NCBI GenBank assembly: GCA_024405335.1
Contig: JAKSOX010000118.1
Span: 1 to 6,296 of the forward strand
DNA from: Kiritimatiellia bacterium
GTDB lineage: Bacteria > Verrucomicrobiota > Kiritimatiellia > RFP12 > UBA1067
Direction: 5' to 3'
Length of the DNA stretch: 6,296 nt
Below the pieces are notes generated by a model. That model was not told the origin of the DNA and searched no databases. It worked only from the letters and a program-made list of their open reading frames with translations. Positions 6,186 to 6,296 of the stretch are shown here, piece after piece. The first letter of the stretch is position 1, and every line of letters begins with the position of its first letter. The position numbers and the translations under genes are program-made.

Positions 6186-6296
6186 CCGCATTCCGCCGCC
6201 AGCCGCATTCTCCGCGGGGTAGGGCGCGGATTCCAGCCGCGCCGCATTCCGCCGCCAGCCGCATTCTCCGCGGGGTAGGGCGCGGATTCCAGCCGC
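6186..6296. repeat. 56-base tandem direct repeat, running off the window edge
   Basis: Bases 6186-6241 are repeated with no mismatch that I can find at 6242-6296, where the window ends one base short of a second full unit. The unit begins CCGCATTCCGCCGCCAGCC, and contains TAGGGCGCGGATTCCAGCCGC near its end. GCCGCATTC occurs more than once inside the array (6202, 6241, 6258), giving it a nested texture. There are no spacers, so it is not a CRISPR array. More copies may follow to the right. It belongs to the gene-free stretch 6012-6296; a frame on the minus strand through it encodes only low-complexity Arg/Ala-rich sequence and is not called. Confidence 0.85.

Noticed and set aside
6008..6247. 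Small minus-strand frame (79 codons) upstream of obg
   Set aside because: Crosses the repeats, the hairpins and the promoter, has biased composition and resembles nothing known.
4821..6278. 485-codon plus-strand frame opposite obg and through the repeats
   Set aside because: Antisense to a clear Obg gene and extends into tandem repeats; no protein-family features.
6186..6296. CRISPR array
   Set aside because: The units are directly adjacent with no unique spacers and no cas genes are visible.

Overview
The window is a GC-rich bacterial segment in which every gene I can support lies on the minus strand, reading right to left: obg, panB, holB, a UbiA/EboC-type prenyltransferase, an EboF-type alkaline-phosphatase-superfamily protein, a U32/UbiU-like cysteine-rich TIM-barrel protein, and the first 24 codons of a probable O-methyltransferase. 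Gaps between genes are 20, 3, 13, -4, 32 and -4 bases, so the seven genes look like one operon. The strong GC bias at third codon positions fills both strands with long shadow frames, none of which resembles a protein family. The composition, the style of the PanB and Obg proteins and the GC-rich intergenic repeats would fit an uncultured member of the Verrucomicrobiota/Kiritimatiellota group. That is a weak guess: no rRNA or lineage marker is present.

Right edge (6012-6296): no gene. It holds a 56-base tandem direct repeat that runs off the window, two inverted repeats, and a consensus extended -10 promoter (TGGTATAAT) just before obg. The predicted transcription start leaves only about 4-6 untranslated bases, so obg may be read from a near-leaderless mRNA.

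Middle right (3052-6011): housekeeping genes. Obg is a ribosome-associated GTPase, PanB carries out the first committed step of pantothenate synthesis, and HolB is the DNA polymerase III clamp-loader delta' subunit (here without zinc module or intact P-loop).

Left half (1-3038): the interesting part. EboC- and EboF-type proteins sit together with a 4-base start/stop overlap. In the known ebo clusters of cyanobacteria and other bacteria they occur with EboA, EboB, EboD and EboE and are linked to handling of a small metabolite. Here the partners are instead a U32/UbiU-like protein with eight clustered cysteines and a probable small-molecule methyltransferase. This looks like a compact variant pathway: prenyl transfer at the membrane, a phosphodiesterase/phosphatase-like step, a possible Fe-S enzyme step, and methylation. 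Its product is unknown. Several canonical metal or substrate residues are changed in EboC and EboF.
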